64,000 bases of DNA, from assembly GCF_029625435.1 (NCBI RefSeq), contig NZ_CP121208.1, positions 1,302,001-1,366,000 of the forward strand, read 5' to 3'. The translations under genes were made by a program, and so were the position numbers. The DNA comes from Arcanobacterium canis. Its GTDB lineage: Bacteria; Actinomycetota; Actinomycetes; Actinomycetales; Actinomycetaceae. Below the pieces are notes generated by a model. The model did not search any database and was not told the origin of the DNA. It saw nothing but the letters and a program-made list of their open reading frames with translations. This document shows, one piece after another, positions 34,672 to 42,871 of this stretch (the first letter of the stretch is position 1; every line of letters starts with the position of its first letter).

Positions 34672-35424
34672 ATGAGTACGCATGATTTGCCAGTCGGAAC
34701 GTCTCAACAGGCGAAAACCATTGTCCCGGTCATGTTCACTTCGCTGGCTGATATTGAGGGCGAAATTCTCGCGGCGACCGGCGCTGATGGGATTGAATGG
34801 CGGATGGATGCACTCAACGCCACTGATATGGAGGAATATCTGGAGGCCGGACGCGCTTTGCGTGATGCCACCACAGTTCCAATTCTGGCGACGTTTCGAA
34901 CTGCAGCACAGGGAAGTCAAAAGGATATCGATCCCGACTACGCCGAGCTCCTGATAAGTATCGCGTCGAATGAAATTGCCGACGCCGTGGACGTTGAGAT
35001 GTTTTGCGATTGTGAATGGACACCAAACTGGCTAGGGCCTGCCCCCGCCATCAAGCAACTCGTGACGACACTGAAGAAACTCAACTGCGAAATCGTTGGG
35101 TCATGGCACGACTTTTCCGGGGCTCCACACTCATCCGAAATCACTGGGCGTTTGGTCACCATGGCACAACACGGAGCTGACATTGCAAAAATTGCAGTGA
35201 TGCCCCAATCTGATGCTGACCTTGAGGCGTTGAAAAACGGCGCACAAAGCGCCCATCAACGCGGAGTTAAGCGAATTATCGCTATCGGAATGGGGCCATT
35301 AGGAGTCGATAGTCGAATCTATCCCGAGCACTACGCAAGCTGTGCCACCTTTGCTGCTGGGGCATCAGCGTCGGCGCCGGGACAGATGACGATCACACAA
35401 CTCCTCGATGCACGCCGCCACTAA
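34672..35424 (+). CDS. aroD: 3-dehydroquinate dehydratase, type I
   Basis: Dehydrates 3-dehydroquinate to 3-dehydroshikimate through a Schiff base. It has 250 residues with the type I barrel: EWRMD near 42-46, catalytic His146 in GSWHDFSGAP, and Schiff-base Lys173 in ADIAKIAVMPQS. The C-terminal GPLGVDSRIYP and PGQMTITQLL bind the substrate carboxylate. Most actinobacteria carry the unrelated type II enzyme, so a type I enzyme is worth noting. It directly follows aroE, so consecutive pathway steps are adjacent. Confidence 0.93.
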   Translation: MSTHDLPVGTSQQAKTIVPVMFTSLADIEGEILAATGADGIEWRMDALNATDMEEYLEAGRALRDATTVPILATFRTAAQGSQKDIDPDYAELLISIASNEIADAVDVEMFCDCEWTPNWLGPAPAIKQLVTTLKKLNCEIVGSWHDFSGAPHSSEITGRLVTMAQHGADIAKIAVMPQSDADLEALKNGAQSAHQRGVKRIIAIGMGPLGVDSRIYPEHYASCATFAAGASASAPGQMTITQLLDARRH

Positions 35425-35427
35425 GCC

Positions 35428-35464
35428 ACGTGGGGTGGCAGGTAAAAGACCTGCCACCCCACGT
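35428..35464. terminator. Hairpin after aroD
   Basis: Perfect 16-bp stem ACGTGGGGTGGCAGGT and its complement, with an AAAAG loop, four bases after the aroD stop. It lies between convergent genes. There is no T-tail. Confidence 0.82.
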
Positions 35465-35478
35465 TCATGCTGTGAGTA

Positions 35479-35853
35479 TCACTCGCTGACGCCAAGTTCT
35501 TTCCACAGTTCCATGATTTCGGCCCCCGAGCCCATGCGGAACTTGCCACCCTCATTTTCATAGGATTCGCCGTTCTTGTTCAGGTAGTGCTTGACCATCG
35601 GGCAAATTGCTACAGCGGTCTTGCCTTCTTCATTCGCAATCTGGAGGCCCTGCTTAATCAAGAGCGTTCCCAAACCGCGGCCTTCAAATTCTTCACGCAC
35701 GCCAGTATGCGGGAAAAGACGCTCGTCGCCGTTATCCCAGAATTCCAGTTCTCCGGCAGGCTGGCCGTCCACAAAGAGCAAAATATTGTGGCCGGCATCG
35801 TCGAACTTCATCTCCACCGGGTGACCGTTCTTATCAGTCAAGTTGTCAAACAT
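35479..35853 (-). CDS. Small GNAT-type N-acetyltransferase
   Basis: Protein of 124 residues resembling the small YjdJ/YidJ-type acetyltransferases. The acetyl-CoA loop reads GVREEFEGRGLGTLLIKQGL (about 52-71), followed by NEEGKTAVAICPMVKHYLNKN, the other hallmark of this subgroup. It is one domain, without signal or membrane segment. The substrate is unknown; related proteins may act on small molecules or protein termini. AAAGGA lies before the ATG. It lies downstream of malG on the same strand, but 140 bases and a weak hairpin separate them. Confidence 0.82.
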   Translation of the reverse strand: MFDNLTDKNGHPVEMKFDDAGHNILLFVDGQPAGELEFWDNGDERLFPHTGVREEFEGRGLGTLLIKQGLQIANEEGKTAVAICPMVKHYLNKNGESYENEGGKFRMGSGAEIMELWKELGVSE

Positions 35854-35945
35854 CGATGTTCCTTTCTTTGGCTGATGGACATTTCATCGCTTTCATCCCC
35901 AAAACGCCGGAGAAACAATTTATATTCCACCGTCTCGATGATCGT

Positions 35946-35976
35946 GGGTTGAGCTAGTGAGCTCATGGCTCAGCCC
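35946..35976 (-). terminator. Weak hairpin after malG
   Basis: GGGTTGAGC and GCTCAGCCC form a nine-base stem with one G-T pair and a 13-base loop, about 18 bases beyond the malG stop on the minus strand. It is a possible terminator of malEFG. Confidence 0.45.
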
Positions 35977-35993
35977 AGTGCTTTTGCGCGCGA

Positions 35994-36911
35994 TTATTTC
36001 ACCGACCCGGCAGTGAGGCCGGAAACAATGTATTTCTGCAACGCAAAGAACACAACAACCACGGGTATTGCCGCAAGCACAGCACCTGCAGAGAACAATC
36101 CCCAATTTTGTGAGAACTTCTGCGAAACGAAGGCGTACAGGCCCACGGCAAGAGTTTGCTTCTCAGGAGAGACGAGCACGGTTGATGCCACCGCGTATTC
36201 GCTGACTGTTCCAATGAACGAGAGCAAACCAACAACAGCGAGAATCGGAGAGACCAACGGCAAAATGATGGTGAAGAATGTGCGAGTGTGCCCTGCACCG
36301 TCGATCTTGGCGGCCTCGTCGATCTCCTTGGGAACCGTATTAAAAAAGCCATACATAAGATATGTATTCGTCCCGAGCGCGCCACCCAGATACACCATGA
36401 TCAAAGCGAGACGCGAGTTAATGCCAAGCAAGGGAGAAATCTCGCCCAGTGAGTCGAGCAAGAGGTAGATCGCCACGATCGAAAGCAGCTGCGGGAACAT
36501 CTGCACGAGAATCAGTGACAGCAGCCCCGCACGTCGGCCATAAAAACGCAGCCGTGAAAAGGCATACGCTGCAAGAGCTCCGAGAAAGACAGACATACAT
36601 GCCGTGGTCACACCGATCACGAGTGTGTTGAGATACCACGAAGCATACGGCTGTTGTGGAATCGAGAACAGCCCAGCGTAATTCGAAAACGTCACCGAGG
36701 AGAATAGAGAATTCGATGACAGAAGCGTACCGCTTCCATTCAGCGATGCAGAGAGAATATAGAGCACCGGGAATCCTGCAAAGACGCAGGCGAACACGCC
36801 GACGATGTGGCGCCACCCGACGTCGCGCAACCAGTACCCGAAGGAGTGCCGAGGTTGTGTAGGAACGACGCCGCTAGCGCGCTCAGTGTTTTTGACAGTC
36901 TGTTGAATCAT
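35994..36911 (-). CDS. malG: Maltodextrin-type ABC transporter, permease (MalG-like)
   Basis: Second membrane subunit of a carbohydrate importer of the MalFGK2 type, 305 residues. Six hydrophobic segments; the EAA loop reads EIDEAAKIDGAGHTRTFFTIILPL, where it docks on the ATPase. The C-terminus ends QKYIVSGLTAGSVK, as in MalG proteins. Neighbours malF and malE, LacI and GH13 enzymes indicate malto-oligosaccharide as substrate. It starts one base after the malF stop. No MalK gene follows in the window. Confidence 0.92.
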   Translation of the reverse strand: MIQQTVKNTERASGVVPTQPRHSFGYWLRDVGWRHIVGVFACVFAGFPVLYILSASLNGSGTLLSSNSLFSSVTFSNYAGLFSIPQQPYASWYLNTLVIGVTTACMSVFLGALAAYAFSRLRFYGRRAGLLSLILVQMFPQLLSIVAIYLLLDSLGEISPLLGINSRLALIMVYLGGALGTNTYLMYGFFNTVPKEIDEAAKIDGAGHTRTFFTIILPLVSPILAVVGLLSFIGTVSEYAVASTVLVSPEKQTLAVGLYAFVSQKFSQNWGLFSAGAVLAAIPVVVVFFALQKYIVSGLTAGSVK

Positions 36912-36912
36912 C

Positions 36913-38496
36913 TCAGTTCAACTCCTCAAGCGACTTTGACATTTTGAAACCAATCGCAGATACCGCAGCAACGATAAAGAAGATCATGATGGCGAAGGCA
37001 GAAGCAAGCCCGTAGTCCCGATCCGCACCCACGAACGCAATCTTGTACACCATGGAAATGAGGATGTCAGTACTTCCGATATTCATCGTTCCATCGGTGT
37101 TGACCGGCCCTCCGCCAGTGAGCATGTAGATGAGATTGAAGTTATTGAAAGTCATGGCAAATGATGAGATCAATAGCGGCGCCACCGACACCAAGAGCAG
37201 TGGGAACTTAATCAATCGGAAAATCTGCCATGCAGAGGCACCATCAAGCTTTGCGGCTTCGGTGATTTCCTCAGGAATTGACTGCAGCGCTCCCATGCAG
37301 ACGAGGAACATGTAGGGAAAGCCCAACCACAAGTTCACTGTCAAGACAGCGATTTTTGCCAGCGTTGGCGATTGAAGCCAGGCAATATCTGCACCGCCGA
37401 GCAAGACCTGGTTAATAAAGCCGAACTTCTGGTTCAACAATCCCGCCCACACGAGGGCTGAGAGAAAGCCAGGAAACGCATAGGGCAAGATGAGGATCGA
37501 GCGGTAAACCCTCCTCCCTCGCATACGTGGGTTGTTGAAAACAATCGCAAGAAAGAGCCCGAGGAAGAAGCTGGAGGCTACCGAAATCACGGAAAACTCG
37601 ATTGTCCATGCCAACACCGAGAAAAATGGGCCGCGAATTTCCTGTGTCGTAAATGCGCGAACGAAGTTCGCAAACCCCACGTTCACTCGCCACCCAGGTG
37701 TCAGCTTCGCACCGTCGTCGGCAGTGAACATGCCGACGCCGGTGTCACGATAGACCTTGCCATCGCGCGTGTCGGTGATCGTGTCTGATTTTTCGTCGTA
37801 AGTCAGTTGCGACTGGAAAACATACGCGGTTTGCCCGTCAGACGTGCGTAGAACGCCGTCGTTGGGGTTCTCGCTGACAGGTACAGTGAGATTGGTGACC
37901 TGGTCTTGTTGAGTGAGCAGCTCATCGAAGTTGAGCACTCGGCACCCAGCAACATCGGGTCGCCCATTTTCACTCGGGCTAACCGCGACGACGTGGAGCG
38001 GTGTCGTTGCATCACCCTGGAGGAATTGTCCGTTGGGATCTTGTGCCAGCAGCCCAAGGGTCGAACCGCATTCAATCACGGCCACGGAATAGACGGCAGA
38101 GTTCTCTGTCTTGACTACCGAGGACTGGAGAAGCGAAGTGATGGCGTGCTCCTTCGTGACGTTATGCCCCGTGCCATAGTTCGTCACCGCAATATAAGCC
38201 GAATAGACAATGGCAAACATCTGAAAAATGAACAAAAACGCCAGTCCCGGAACCAGGTACTTTGCTGCAATGTGTTTTCTGCTCCAGTACACCCAGTTGA
38301 CAATCGCTGTTCCTAAGCCGAGGAAACCCAGAATAATCCAACGATGAGTCGAGATCAGAAGGAAAGCCGAGTAGAGACTGAGAGCGTCAATGACTCCCAG
38401 AACAACAATCTTGACAACGAGCGTGGCCACGCCCACGCTCGCGCGATCCGCAATACGAGCCGCAATGCGACTCTTTTTTGTGTTGCGCTTTTCCAT
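36913..38496 (-). CDS. malF: Maltodextrin-type ABC transporter, permease (MalF-like)
   Basis: First membrane subunit, 527 residues. Like E. coli MalF it has extra N-terminal segments (about 20-110) and a large extracytoplasmic loop (about 110-285) corresponding to MalF-P2, which holds the binding protein. The EAA loop reads EITEAAKLDGASAWQIFRLIKFPL near 420-445. ATG lies after a short gap from malE. It forms a heterodimer with MalG. The extra loop supports a MalF assignment over a generic sugar permease. Confidence 0.92.
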   Translation of the reverse strand: MEKRNTKKSRIAARIADRASVGVATLVVKIVVLGVIDALSLYSAFLLISTHRWIILGFLGLGTAIVNWVYWSRKHIAAKYLVPGLAFLFIFQMFAIVYSAYIAVTNYGTGHNVTKEHAITSLLQSSVVKTENSAVYSVAVIECGSTLGLLAQDPNGQFLQGDATTPLHVVAVSPSENGRPDVAGCRVLNFDELLTQQDQVTNLTVPVSENPNDGVLRTSDGQTAYVFQSQLTYDEKSDTITDTRDGKVYRDTGVGMFTADDGAKLTPGWRVNVGFANFVRAFTTQEIRGPFFSVLAWTIEFSVISVASSFFLGLFLAIVFNNPRMRGRRVYRSILILPYAFPGFLSALVWAGLLNQKFGFINQVLLGGADIAWLQSPTLAKIAVLTVNLWLGFPYMFLVCMGALQSIPEEITEAAKLDGASAWQIFRLIKFPLLLVSVAPLLISSFAMTFNNFNLIYMLTGGGPVNTDGTMNIGSTDILISMVYKIAFVGADRDYGLASAFAIMIFFIVAAVSAIGFKMSKSLEELN

Positions 38497-38528
38497 GAGT
38501 TATTTCCTCAACCTCTACCCGGCGGCTA

Positions 38529-39767
38529 TTATTTCTTCAGTGTTGCGGCAATATCAGAGGCCATCTTCGACCACAGCTTCCCGGCATCCCCACGCTGATT
38601 GATAATCGACACTTCAGTGGGAGCCCATGACTGCCACACAGCGGCCATTTGGGTGATGTTAGGAAGTGGGACGCCGCCCTTTCCCGCGTCGATGAATCCC
38701 TTGACGACGGGATCGCTGGCGACTTTCTCCATCGTTACGGTGAGCGCCGGCGGGACGTTTCCTGCTTTGTAGAGTGCTTCTTGCACATCGGGAGTAGCGA
38801 TGAAATTCGTCAAGAAATTAGTGGCGGCAAGCTTATTCTTTGTCTTGGCTGAGAGGTAGAAACCTTGAACTCCCACGAATGGCTTCGCTGGCTGTCCGCC
38901 GGCAGAGGGAAGAGGATCGACGGACATGTGAATGCCAGCCTTTTTGATTGCCTCAACATTCCACGGGCCGGTGATGAAGAACGGGGACGCCTTTGACGTG
39001 AACTTCGACAGAGCAATATCGCCAGTCATGGCCGTCAGAAGGTTTCCTTCTTTGGCTTCGGACGCCATCCACTGAGCAAATTTCTTACCGTTGTCATCGC
39101 CAATTGTCATCTTTGATGGGTCGTAGCTTCCGTCAGCCTTTTGAGCAAAGACGAAGGATCCGAAAGACGTCTGGGCGGGATAGAGGCTGTAGGGATCGCC
39201 ATTTTCCGAAACTTGAAGAAGATAGGGATACTCAGTACCTGCCGCTTTTCCTGCAGCCTTCATGTCATCCCACGTCTTGGGAGCCTGCGGGGCGAGCTCT
39301 GTGTTGCGGATCAGTGCAAGGTTTTCCACCGAATACGGCACACCGTATGTCTGTCCGTTGTATGTGAAAGCGTCGATCGCCGCCTTGGCAAACTGATCTT
39401 TGACCTTTCCAAGTTCGATTGGTTGAATCACACCGTCCGTTGCAAGAAGTCCGGCCCAATCGTTCGGCCCAATCGACACGTCAGGGCCTTTGCCTGCTGG
39501 CACCTGTGTGATGAGGTCTTGGCGAAGCTGACCGAAGTCCTTTTGGACGAGCGTCACCTTCACTCCGCTCTTCTGCGTGAATTCCTTGGCCGCATCTTTG
39601 ACGGCCTCAATGTGGGAGGCATCCGCCCACACCGTAATCTCAGTAGAACCACTGGCGGTATTTTTTGTCGTCTCTTTTTGTGCTCCGTTTGATGAGCACC
39701 CGGCAAAAACAGACGTCATGAGCGCCAGCACGGCAGCCGATGCGAAAAACTTCTTTCGTGTCAACAC
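38529..39767 (-). CDS. malE: Maltodextrin-binding lipoprotein (MalE-like)
   Basis: Extracellular binding protein of the importer, about 412 residues, family SBP_bac_1. The lipoprotein signal ends VFAGCSS. The mature domain shows EITVWADASHIEAVKDAA, FGQLRQDLITQVPAGKGPDV and PYSVENLALIRNTEL, typical of maltose/maltodextrin binding proteins. The frame opens at ATG 39791, but GAGAGGTGA lies suitably before the GTG at 39767, and VLTRKKFFASAAVLAL then gives a normal signal peptide. It lies downstream of its LacI regulator gene on the same strand with its own 150-base control region. Confidence 0.9.
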   Translation of the reverse strand: MLTRKKFFASAAVLALMTSVFAGCSSNGAQKETTKNTASGSTEITVWADASHIEAVKDAAKEFTQKSGVKVTLVQKDFGQLRQDLITQVPAGKGPDVSIGPNDWAGLLATDGVIQPIELGKVKDQFAKAAIDAFTYNGQTYGVPYSVENLALIRNTELAPQAPKTWDDMKAAGKAAGTEYPYLLQVSENGDPYSLYPAQTSFGSFVFAQKADGSYDPSKMTIGDDNGKKFAQWMASEAKEGNLLTAMTGDIALSKFTSKASPFFITGPWNVEAIKKAGIHMSVDPLPSAGGQPAKPFVGVQGFYLSAKTKNKLAATNFLTNFIATPDVQEALYKAGNVPPALTVTMEKVASDPVVKGFIDAGKGGVPLPNITQMAAVWQSWAPTEVSIINQRGDAGKLWSKMASDIAATLKK

Positions 39768-39791
39768 CTTCAGGTCACCTCTCAAGTTCAT

Positions 39792-39864
39792 GCGACATCA
39801 CTACTTTGTCAATGTCGCGATTGGCTTCAAGGTAACAGCACAAGCACTAGCAATTGAGCGGTTT
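39792..39864 (-). promoter_or_regulatory. malE control region: inverted repeat and LacI-like site
   Basis: Two elements lie in the gap between lacI and malE. GCGACAT (39792-39798) and ATGTCGC (39812-39818) form a perfect seven-base inverted repeat at the start of malE. Further upstream, TTGAGCGGTTT (39854-39864), with complement AAACCGCTCAA, resembles a LacI-family operator and the sites seen in the mannosidase region. The promoter boxes are not clear. Confidence 0.45.
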
Positions 39865-39942
39865 CTTCCTCCCCGCGATGTATTTCAAGATGTTGCTGTG
39901 TTGTTTCAGAGAGCTGAATCGCCACCCGCTCAGAAGAAACGA

Positions 39943-40941
39943 TCACAGATGCGCTGTGGTGGAACGGATCACGAGTTCAGGCGCAAACACTGATTCGCCT
40001 GTGGGATCAGCTTTTCCTTCGATTTTGTCTGCAAGAGTCCGAGCCACGGCGCTGCCGATCGCTAACATCGGCTGACGAACAGTGGTCAGTGCCGGCGCAG
40101 TGTGCATTAAGAAATTGGAATCACCGTATCCCGTCACCGAAACCTCACGTAGCACTTGATATCCGTGCTGTGCAAGAGAGTGGATAGCTCCGAGAGCGAG
40201 GCGATCGGACGCACACACAAGTGCGGTTGCGCCTTTTTGACGAAGCCTCAGCGCAGCAGCATATCCAAGCTGTTCTCCTGCATGGCTCACCTCGACAAAT
40301 TCTGTACGGAAATCTCCAAGATCTTTCGTTGTCGCAGCACGATATCCAGCAAGAAAACGCTTGCTGGACGTACTCGGAATGGACGGCAACATCAGTCCGA
40401 TACTTGTGTGCCCCAAGGAGATCAGGTGACGCACTGCGATCTCAGCCGCAACGCCGTCGTCGGAAGAAAATGCGGGAACCTTGCCGTGCGAGGCTGCATT
40501 GACGAAAACTGCAGGAATCTTGCGCTCGCTGAGGAAACTCGCAATTTCTTCGCCTCGTGATTCCCACGATTGGAACCCCTTGAGCACAATGACACCCGCG
40601 AAATCATGCTCGGAGATCACTCGGACGATGTCCAGTTCGCCGGAGAATACTGGATCTTGAACGCTTGTCATTGCCACATAACCGCGTTTGGACAGCTCGG
40701 TCTGAATCACTTGCGACAGCACGAGGTAAGCAGGTTCTTCCAGTGTTGGCACGACAAGTCCAACCACACCGTTACTCACGGAACGCATGGTTTGTGGGCG
40801 TTCGAATCCAAGTTCGTCAAGTGCATCGAGAACCGCCTGGCGCATCGATGGGCTAACTCCCGGGCGTTCGTTCAGGACTCGCGAGACCGTCGCTTTACTC
40901 ACCGCTGCCTTAAGCGCAATTTTGTCGAGCTTGGAAACCAT
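39943..40941 (-). CDS. LacI-family regulator of maltodextrin genes
   Basis: Repressor of about 332 residues. The helix-turn-helix (about 5-55) reads LDKIALKAAVSKATVSRVLN, ending RPGVSPSMRQAVLDALDELGF. The periplasmic-binding-type effector domain runs to the end, with VVGLVVPTLEEP and the LVCASDRLALGA region. By position it controls malEFG and the divergent GH13 gene, probably with a malto-oligosaccharide as inducer. The frame opens at 41031, but ATG 40941 gives the family N-terminus and lies seven bases after CACAAT, a leaderless arrangement. Confidence 0.9.
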   Translation of the reverse strand: MVSKLDKIALKAAVSKATVSRVLNERPGVSPSMRQAVLDALDELGFERPQTMRSVSNGVVGLVVPTLEEPAYLVLSQVIQTELSKRGYVAMTSVQDPVFSGELDIVRVISEHDFAGVIVLKGFQSWESRGEEIASFLSERKIPAVFVNAASHGKVPAFSSDDGVAAEIAVRHLISLGHTSIGLMLPSIPSTSSKRFLAGYRAATTKDLGDFRTEFVEVSHAGEQLGYAAALRLRQKGATALVCASDRLALGAIHSLAQHGYQVLREVSVTGYGDSNFLMHTAPALTTVRQPMLAIGSAVARTLADKIEGKADPTGESVFAPELVIRSTTAHL

Positions 40942-40947
40942 ATTTTC

Positions 40948-40953
40948 ATTGTG
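40948..40953 (-). promoter_or_regulatory. Leaderless-type -10 box of the maltodextrin lacI gene
   Basis: CACAAT on the minus strand, seven bases before ATG 40941. No Shine-Dalgarno is present before that ATG. It lies in the 124-base gap to the divergent GH13 gene. Confidence 0.45.
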
Positions 40954-41065
40954 CAACACGATGAAACATGTTGGCAAGAATCTGAAACGCCGACGCGCGG
41001 CGCTGAAAGGGTAACAGAGCAGCACAGCCATCTCCCTACGATAAACATATTCATCAAGGAAAGGA

Positions 41066-42871
41066 ATGTCCGTGAATGTTCAGCTCACTCCCCCTGTTGC
41101 ACACCACGACGGCTCCCCGCTCTACGTCAGTGAGCAACGGCCTGAGCTTGGCGACGCCGTTCGTGTGCGTTTCCGTGCCGCGAACGACCTCGGTGTGAGC
41201 GCGGCCTTCGTTCGTCTGGTGCGCGATGGCGAACCCGTCTACGTTCAGGCATCACTCATTGACACCTCAGGGTCTGAGTCCTGGTGGGAAGCAACATTCG
41301 AACTGACAAATCGTTCGATGAAATATCGATTTGCACTGCAGTGCGCCGATGGCGTGCTCTGGCTTAATGCGATGGGTCTGCATCACTGGGAGCCAGCCGA
41401 CACACATGATTTCCGCCTCACCACATCACATACACCCGAATGGGCCAAGGACGCAGTGTTCTACCAGATTTTTCCGGATCGATTCGCACGGTCTCAGGCC
41501 CATCCGATGACTGAAACGCCAACATGGGCGGTGCCATCTGAATGGGGTGATCCCTTGCAGGCAAATACGAAAAACGGAGTGTTCCAGCTTTATCGAGGAA
41601 CACTGTGGGGCATCATCGATCATCTCGATTACCTCAGTGAGCTTGGGATCAACGCTCTTTACCTGACACCATTCTTTCCTGCGCGATCAAATCATCGCTA
41701 TGATGCCTCAAGCTTCGACCATGTTGATCCGCTTCTCGGTGGCGACGATGCTCTGCGTGCTCTCATCGCTGCAGCTCATGAGCGCTCAATTCGTGTGATC
41801 GGTGACTTGACGTTGAATCATTCGGGCGTGACCCACCCGTGGTTCGAAACTGCTCAGGCAGACCCACATTCGATTGAAGCAGACTTCTACTACATCGACT
41901 CAGAAAACCGCGGCCGCTATGTCGCCTTTGCAGACGTTCCGTCCCTGCCAAAGTTCGATCACGGCGCCACGGAGCTTCGCCGTCGTCTCTATGATGGCCC
42001 TAACTCGGTAGTCGCGTATTACATCCGTGAATTTGGCCTGGATGGCTGGCGGATAGACGTTGCGCAATCTGCCGGCCGGTACCGCGGCGATGATTACAAC
42101 GCCATGATCGCCCACAAAACTCGTGCAACAATTGCGGCAGAGCGATCAGATGGGATTCTCATCGCGGAACACCAATTCGATGCCACCGACGATCTTCACG
42201 GTGATGCGTGGGATTCCACCATGAGCTACGCTTCTTTCACCAAACCGATATGGGCATGGCTCGCTTCTGGGCTCGACCGTGACCAGTGGGGAGCTCCACT
42301 TCCGGCACCTCGCTTCGGGGGCACTGAGCTTGCGGCGACAGTGAGCCAATACGCCGCGCTCATTCCATGGCAAAACACCCTGGCAGCAATGAATCTTCTT
42401 GATTCCCATGACTGCGCACGATTCCGCACAATTGCTCCCACGAACCAAGAACTCGGTGTAGCGCTTTTGTTCACCTTGCCCGGAATGCCCACGATTTTCT
42501 CTGGCGACGAAGTCGGAGTCGAAGGCGGAGGTCTTGAAGCCTCGCGCGTCCCCTTCCCGTGGAATAACGAGGAATGGGATCATGCTTTGCACACTCTCTA
42601 CCAGAGACTTATCTCGCTACGTCATGAGCACCCTGCTCTTCGCGAGGGCGGTCTTCGTTGGCTCTACACCGACGTTGATACCGTGATTTTTGAGCGCGCT
42701 CACCCCGATGAGACGCTGATCATCGCAGTATCACGAGCCGAGCATGAACCGATTATCTCTGCGTTCAACGGCCAGTCATTGCTCGGTGGCGAAATGCTTC
42801 GTAGCGGCGCACCGATTCCTGCGGTGGGATACGGCTTCGACATCTGGTCAGTGTCGTCACAGTTGGACTAA
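41066..42871 (+). CDS. GH13 maltodextrin-degrading enzyme (neopullulanase/maltodextrin glucosidase-like)
   Basis: Cytoplasmic alpha-glucan hydrolase, 601 residues. The N-terminal CBM34-like domain (about 1-125) occurs in neopullulanases, cyclomaltodextrinases and MalZ. The barrel has AVFYQIFPDRF, DLTLNHSG, nucleophile Asp in GWRIDVAQS (about 330), acid/base Glu in LIAEHQF (about 368) and Asp in LLDSHDCAR (about 448). It would break imported maltodextrins to glucose or maltose. AAGGA precedes the ATG. It is divergent from lacI. The stop codon overlaps that of the convergent BCCT gene. The exact specificity among the GH13_20/21 group is uncertain. Confidence 0.9.
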   Translation: MSVNVQLTPPVAHHDGSPLYVSEQRPELGDAVRVRFRAANDLGVSAAFVRLVRDGEPVYVQASLIDTSGSESWWEATFELTNRSMKYRFALQCADGVLWLNAMGLHHWEPADTHDFRLTTSHTPEWAKDAVFYQIFPDRFARSQAHPMTETPTWAVPSEWGDPLQANTKNGVFQLYRGTLWGIIDHLDYLSELGINALYLTPFFPARSNHRYDASSFDHVDPLLGGDDALRALIAAAHERSIRVIGDLTLNHSGVTHPWFETAQADPHSIEADFYYIDSENRGRYVAFADVPSLPKFDHGATELRRRLYDGPNSVVAYYIREFGLDGWRIDVAQSAGRYRGDDYNAMIAHKTRATIAAERSDGILIAEHQFDATDDLHGDAWDSTMSYASFTKPIWAWLASGLDRDQWGAPLPAPRFGGTELAATVSQYAALIPWQNTLAAMNLLDSHDCARFRTIAPTNQELGVALLFTLPGMPTIFSGDEVGVEGGGLEASRVPFPWNNEEWDHALHTLYQRLISLRHEHPALREGGLRWLYTDVDTVIFERAHPDETLIIAVSRAEHEPIISAFNGQSLLGGEMLRSGAPIPAVGYGFDIWSVSSQLD

